A DNA stretch of 64,000 nt, taken from Halobacillus sp. Nhm2S1. GTDB taxonomy: Bacteria; Bacillota; Bacilli; Bacillales; Halobacillaceae. The DNA lies in assembly GCF_019599545.1 (NCBI RefSeq), contig NZ_JAIEZV010000004.1, forward strand, positions 1 to 64,000. The letters run 5' to 3'. Both the position numbers and the translations under genes were made by a program. Shown here one piece after another: positions 60,096-64,000 of the stretch (position 1 is the first letter of the stretch; each line of letters begins with the position of its first letter). The notes under the pieces are model-generated. The model did no database searches. It saw nothing but the letters and a program-made list of their open reading frames with translations, and was not told where the DNA came from.

Positions 60096-60471
60096 TACTA
60101 ATGGTCCACACTTAGACATCGAAAGTACAGAACGAAATTTCTTTAAGAGAAGGTAATACCTTTATAAGAAGAGATTAAGACAAGAAGGACATATTATTAG
60201 TGTGTAGATTAATTATTTATAAACTAGTTAACAAAGTACTGTTGATATACAGGCTTTCGATTGTTGTCCTTTTTGTCTGCAGCACTTTACCCTAGGCTTG
60301 TTGTCTCTATTTGTTCTCATAGGCGATGTGTGGTGCGGTCCAGTCACATGCACCTTAACACACCTCCCTCCCCCTCCCACTATTGTGAATTGCTACTGAG
60401 GAAAAACACTAGGTAATACATAATAGAGGTTTAACGCAAATGGAATTATACCAAGCAGGAAAATAGTTCAA
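60096..60471. other. Non-coding gap in the island
   Basis: No gene is seen. Weak hairpins occur, for example GGTGC/GCACC at about 60336-60354. The base composition is A/T rich except for a short CT run near 60360-60380. Confidence 0.5.
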
Positions 60472-60500
60472 TTCTCACATCCTTCAGAATGTACTATAAT
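60472..60500 (+). promoter_or_regulatory. hsd promoter
   Basis: TTCTCA (60472-60477), 17 nt and TATAAT (60495-60500). GTACT and AGTAC flank the -10 symmetrically (about 60491-60513), a possible operator. Confidence 0.5.
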
Positions 60501-60531
60501 GAATATAAAGTACTTCTTTTGAGGTGATTAT

Positions 60532-63500
60532 TTGCAAAAAAGTAATTTTGAGTTTCTTAATAATAACTGGTCAATTTTAGCTAACCTCGGAGAAACAGCA
60601 GAACGAAACGTAGAAAACGACCCTAATACGTCTTTAATTAAGTTACGTATGTTGGGAGAAACTCTAACTAAATATATATATGCATATGAAGAGATTAAAG
60701 AAAGCTATGACACGAGACAAACCGATAGACTAGCCTTCCTTAGATCAGATGATTTATTAACTAGTGAGTTGTATGAAATTTTAAATACTATACGCCGCAA
60801 AGGAAACAAGGCAGTACATGAGGCGGGCTATGGTACAACAGAAGAGGCAAAAAGCTTGTTGCACATGGCATACCAATTAAGTGTATGGTTTATGCAAGTG
60901 TATGGAGAGTGGGATTTTTCTGCCCCAAAATACATAGAACCTCAGCCTAGTAAAGAATATGACGAAGAATTAGTCAAACTGGCTCAATCTTATGAAGAAA
61001 AAACGCGTACTTTGCAAGAGGAGTTAACAAAACTCCAAAAACAACAACTTTACAAAACCGATCAAGAAAAAGACCAACGAAAACAAATGGCAAAGCGTTA
61101 CGGATTATTAGTTGATTTTACTGAGGCCGAGACAAGAATGATTATTGATGATAAGCTACAGCAGGCCGGGTGGGAGGTTGACTCTGAGAACCTTCGATAC
61201 AGTAAAGGAGTACGTCCTGAAAAAGGTAGGAATTTGGCTATAGCCGAGTGGCCTTTAAAAAGAGGGTATGCCGACTATGCTCTCTTTGCAGGCTTAGAAT
61301 TTGTAGGAATTATTGAAGCAAAGAGAGGCAGTAAAGATATTCCCTCTGACCTTCAACAAGCAAAGTCATACGCAAAGCAAGTGGTGCAAAAAGCGGATGA
61401 AGTCATACATGAGCCGTGGGGTGACTATCAGGTACCTTTCTTATTTGCTACAAATGGAAGACCGTACTTACAGCAACTCGAAGAAAAGTCAGGGATTTGG
61501 TTCCTTGATGCTCGTAAAAGCACAAACCATCCCCGCCCACTAAAAGCATGGTATTCACCAGAAGGTTTGAGAGATCTACTAAAACAAGATGTCCAACAGT
61601 CCACTAAAGACCTGGAAGATGAAACCATGAACTACTTAGGTTTACGTCATTATCAGCAAGACGCAATCATGTCTGTTGAGAAGGCGTTGAGAAAAGACCA
61701 ACGTGAAATCCTCCTTGCTATGGCTACGGGGACTGGCAAAACAAGAATGGCAATAGGGTTAATTTATCGTTTAATTAAAACAAAGCGTTTTAAAAGAATA
61801 CTATTCCTTGTGGATCGAAGTGCTCTAGGAAGGCAGGCAGAAGCGGCTTTTAAGGATTCCAAGCTTGAAAACTTGCAATCCTTTACACAGATATTCAATT
61901 TACAGTCTTTAGAAGATAAGGACGCTGATTCGGAGACTAAAGTTCATATTGCCACGGTACAAGGGATGGTAAAGCGGTTGTTTTATAGCGAAGTGGAAGA
62001 GAATGTACCTACAGTGGATAAGTATGACTGTATAGTGGTAGATGAAGCTCACCGTGGTTATACACTCGATAAAGAAATGACAGATGTTGAACTTACATTT
62101 CGTGACCACAATGACTATGTAAGTAAGTATCGCCAGGTTTTAGATTACTTTGATGCTGTTCGCATAGGTCTAACAGCTACACCTGCCCTTCACACTGTGG
62201 AGATTTTTGGAGATCCTGTTTACAATTACTCATACCGTGAAGCTGTTATTGATGGCTACCTGATTGATCACGAACCTCCATACCAATTTGACACTGAACT
62301 CAAGCAAAAAGGCATTGGGTGGCAGGTAGGAGAGGAAGTATCAGTCTATGACAGTGCATCAGGTCAAGTAGAGACTGAAGTAATGGAAGATGAAGTCAAT
62401 ATAGAAGTAACTCAGTTCAATAAATCAGTAATAACTGAGAATTTTAATAAAGTAATCTTGAATGCCTTAGCAAACTACATCCACCCAGACCAAGAAGGTA
62501 AAACACTAATATTCGCTGCTTCTGACGATCATGCTGATATGGTAGTACGCCTATTTAAACAAGAACTTGAAGAAAAATATGGTGCAATAGATGATAATCT
62601 TGTCATGAAAATCACAGGTTCAATTAAAGACCCTTTGGGTACAATCAAACATTTCAAAAACGAGAGGCTCCCTAAAATAGCCGTCACTGTAGACCTTTTA
62701 ACAACAGGTATTGATGTTCCGAGTATATCTAACTTAGTCTTCTTAAGAAGAGTTCGGTCCAGGATACTTTATGAACAAATGCTGGGGAGGGCTACTAGAC
62801 GACACGACGAGATAGGTAAGGATCATTTTGATATATTTGATGCCGTCGGCCTATATGAGTCCTTAAAGCCATACACGAGTATGAAACCTGTGGTTAAGAG
62901 TTCTAAGGTAACACTTGATCAGCTTTTCAAAGAGTACGAGCAATTAGAAGATGAGAAGCAGCAGAAGCAACATAAGGAAGAGATGATAGCCAAAATCCAA
63001 AGGAAAAAGCAAAAGTGGGATAATAAAGAACATGAAGATTTCAAATCTCTCTCAGGTGGGAAATCGGTTGATGACTTCATTAACGTGATAAAGCATTCTA
63101 ACCACGAAAATACTGTTAAAGAAATCAAAAAGACCCCCTCTGCAATTCAGTTTATTGATGAGAATCGAAATAAACACTCAAAACAATACATTTCTGATCA
63201 TGAAGATAAACTGTTATCGATATCTAGGGGCTACGGAGAAGCGGACAAGCCTGAAGACTACCTTGAAAGCTTTAATCAGTTTATAGAAGAAAATATGAAC
63301 CAGATACCTGCTCTTAAGTTAGTTGTTACTCGGCCTAGGGATTTGACTAGGGAGAATCTTCGACAACTTAGAATAGCTCTAGATCAAATGGGTTATAACG
63401 AAACCAACCTTCAGGCAGCGTGGCGGGATGCAAAGAATGAGGATATCGCTGCAGACATCATTAGCTTTATTCGTCAACAGGCTATCGGTGATCCATTAGT

Positions 63501-63768
63501 GAGTCACGAAGAGCGGATTAAGAATGCAATGAAGAAAGTTTATAGTATGAAAGTATGGCCAAAGGCTCAAAAAGATTGGTTGCAAAGAATTGAAAAGCAG
63601 CTTCTTAAAGAAAGTATTTTGGACCCTGATCCAGAGAGAGCGTTCAATGTAGAACCGTTCAAGAGTCGTGGTGGTTATAAACAACTGAACATAATTTTCA
63701 ATGGGGAATTAGATAGCATTGTAGAAAAAATTAATACAGCATTGTATGACAAAAGGGAGCAAGCATAA
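60532..63768 (+). CDS. hsdR: Type I restriction enzyme R subunit
   Basis: HsdR is the ATP-driven motor and nuclease of type I restriction. The 1078-residue protein has an N-terminal DUF4145-like helical region (about 1-130), a coiled segment and the nuclease motif D...GIIEAKRG (about 245-266). SF2 helicase motifs follow: ATGTGKTRMA (about 397) and VVDEAHRGY (about 502). RVRSRILYEQMLGRATR is motif VI, and the C-terminus is EcoEI-like. TTG start at 60532 after GAGGTGATTAT. It shares one base with hsdM. Confidence 0.92.
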   Translation: MQKSNFEFLNNNWSILANLGETAERNVENDPNTSLIKLRMLGETLTKYIYAYEEIKESYDTRQTDRLAFLRSDDLLTSELYEILNTIRRKGNKAVHEAGYGTTEEAKSLLHMAYQLSVWFMQVYGEWDFSAPKYIEPQPSKEYDEELVKLAQSYEEKTRTLQEELTKLQKQQLYKTDQEKDQRKQMAKRYGLLVDFTEAETRMIIDDKLQQAGWEVDSENLRYSKGVRPEKGRNLAIAEWPLKRGYADYALFAGLEFVGIIEAKRGSKDIPSDLQQAKSYAKQVVQKADEVIHEPWGDYQVPFLFATNGRPYLQQLEEKSGIWFLDARKSTNHPRPLKAWYSPEGLRDLLKQDVQQSTKDLEDETMNYLGLRHYQQDAIMSVEKALRKDQREILLAMATGTGKTRMAIGLIYRLIKTKRFKRILFLVDRSALGRQAEAAFKDSKLENLQSFTQIFNLQSLEDKDADSETKVHIATVQGMVKRLFYSEVEENVPTVDKYDCIVVDEAHRGYTLDKEMTDVELTFRDHNDYVSKYRQVLDYFDAVRIGLTATPALHTVEIFGDPVYNYSYREAVIDGYLIDHEPPYQFDTELKQKGIGWQVGEEVSVYDSASGQVETEVMEDEVNIEVTQFNKSVITENFNKVILNALANYIHPDQEGKTLIFAASDDHADMVVRLFKQELEEKYGAIDDNLVMKITGSIKDPLGTIKHFKNERLPKIAVTVDLLTTGIDVPSISNLVFLRRVRSRILYEQMLGRATRRHDEIGKDHFDIFDAVGLYESLKPYTSMKPVVKSSKVTLDQLFKEYEQLEDEKQQKQHKEEMIAKIQRKKQKWDNKEHEDFKSLSGGKSVDDFINVIKHSNHENTVKEIKKTPSAIQFIDENRNKHSKQYISDHEDKLLSISRGYGEADKPEDYLESFNQFIEENMNQIPALKLVVTRPRDLTRENLRQLRIALDQMGYNETNLQAAWRDAKNEDIAADIISFIRQQAIGDPLVSHEERIKNAMKKVYSMKVWPKAQKDWLQRIEKQLLKESILDPDPERAFNVEPFKSRGGYKQLNIIFNGELDSIVEKINTALYDKREQA

Positions 63769-64000
63769 TGGGAAATCAGGAAATCGTACAGAAACTATGG
63801 AACCTATGTAATGTATTAAGAGATGATGGAATCACTTACCACCAATACGTTACAGAATTGACCTACATTCTATTCTTGAAAATGATGAAAGAAAAAGATA
63901 ACGAGAAGCATATTCCAGAGCATTATAGGTGGAATTCATTGGTCAATAAACATGGTTTAGAACTGTATAATCACTACCGTCAATTACTGATTGATCTGGG
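63768..64000 (+). CDS. hsdM: Type I restriction-modification methyltransferase HsdM, partial
   Basis: The first 77 codons of HsdM, the N6-adenine methyltransferase subunit, run off the right edge. The text MGNQEIVQKLWNLCNVLRDD and YVTELTYILFLKMMKEKD is the typical N-terminal helical bundle. The ATG overlaps the hsdR stop (TAATG). The SAM and NPPF motifs and hsdS would lie beyond the window. Confidence 0.9.
   Translation, partial: MGNQEIVQKLWNLCNVLRDDGITYHQYVTELTYILFLKMMKEKDNEKHIPEHYRWNSLVNKHGLELYNHYRQLLIDL

Noticed and set aside
60096-60471. A small antitoxin or hsd regulator gene in the gap before hsdR
   Set aside because: No frame with a ribosome site and adequate length was found on either strand.
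1-64000. CRISPR array or cas genes
   Set aside because: No regularly spaced short repeats and no Cas-like proteins were seen.

Overview
The window is a chromosomal segment of a low-GC Gram-positive endospore former of the Bacillaceae. Gene content and order closely follow the Bacillus subtilis yfh-yga region: rrn promoters, ygxA, ygzB, perR, bcp (ygaF), gsaB, ygaE, ygaD, ygaC, sspE, yfhS, mutY, yfhP, yfhJ, sspK, yfhH, recX and yfhF. Acidic proteins and a family of GC-rich palindromic intergenic repeats suggest a moderately halophilic relative such as Halobacillus. That genus-level guess is inference.

Region 1 (1-16.6 kb) is the conserved syntenic block. It opens with three tandem rRNA promoters reading left out of the window. 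It then carries oxidative-stress genes (perR, bcp), B12 adenosylation, a K+ channel, a heme-pathway aminomutase, an ABC exporter, spore proteins (YjcZ-type, SspE, SspK), a WalR-type controlled LysM endopeptidase and mutY. Region 2 (16.6-29.4 kb) holds glucose PTS genes (glcT, ptsG, ptsH with a GlcT antiterminator and cre-like sites), recX, short-chain dehydrogenases, an amidohydrolase, a DUF4397 surface protein paired with a sortase behind a nested-palindrome operator, a GNAT gene with a strikingly structured leader that includes a tRNA-like fold, and a cluster of DnaA boxes.

Region 3 (29.4-46.9 kb) is sulfur and nitrogen metabolism: an ssu-type ABC importer, the yrrT-luxS-mccA-mccB methionine-to-cysteine operon with a CymR-like operator, argGH behind a T-box, and queCDE behind a preQ1-I riboswitch. 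Two large copies of the palindromic repeat family lie here. Region 4 (46.9-55.7 kb) contains an OFA-type MFS transporter and a six-gene liv-type ABC cassette with an embedded acyl-CoA synthetase, controlled by a perfect cre site.

Region 5 (55.7-64 kb) is a genomic island joined to tRNA-Ala(GGC). It has a tyrosine integrase, a primase-helicase replication protein and a type I restriction-modification locus (hsdR, start of hsdM) that runs out of the window. The island is visibly richer in A+T than the block to its left.

The most unusual features are the tRNA-like element plus alternative-pairing leader at 27.76-27.94 kb, the DnaA-box cluster at 28.5-28.7 kb, the nested palindrome at 26.05 kb, the composite repeats bounded by 20-23 bp inverted ends, and the partly visible tRNA-Ala island.
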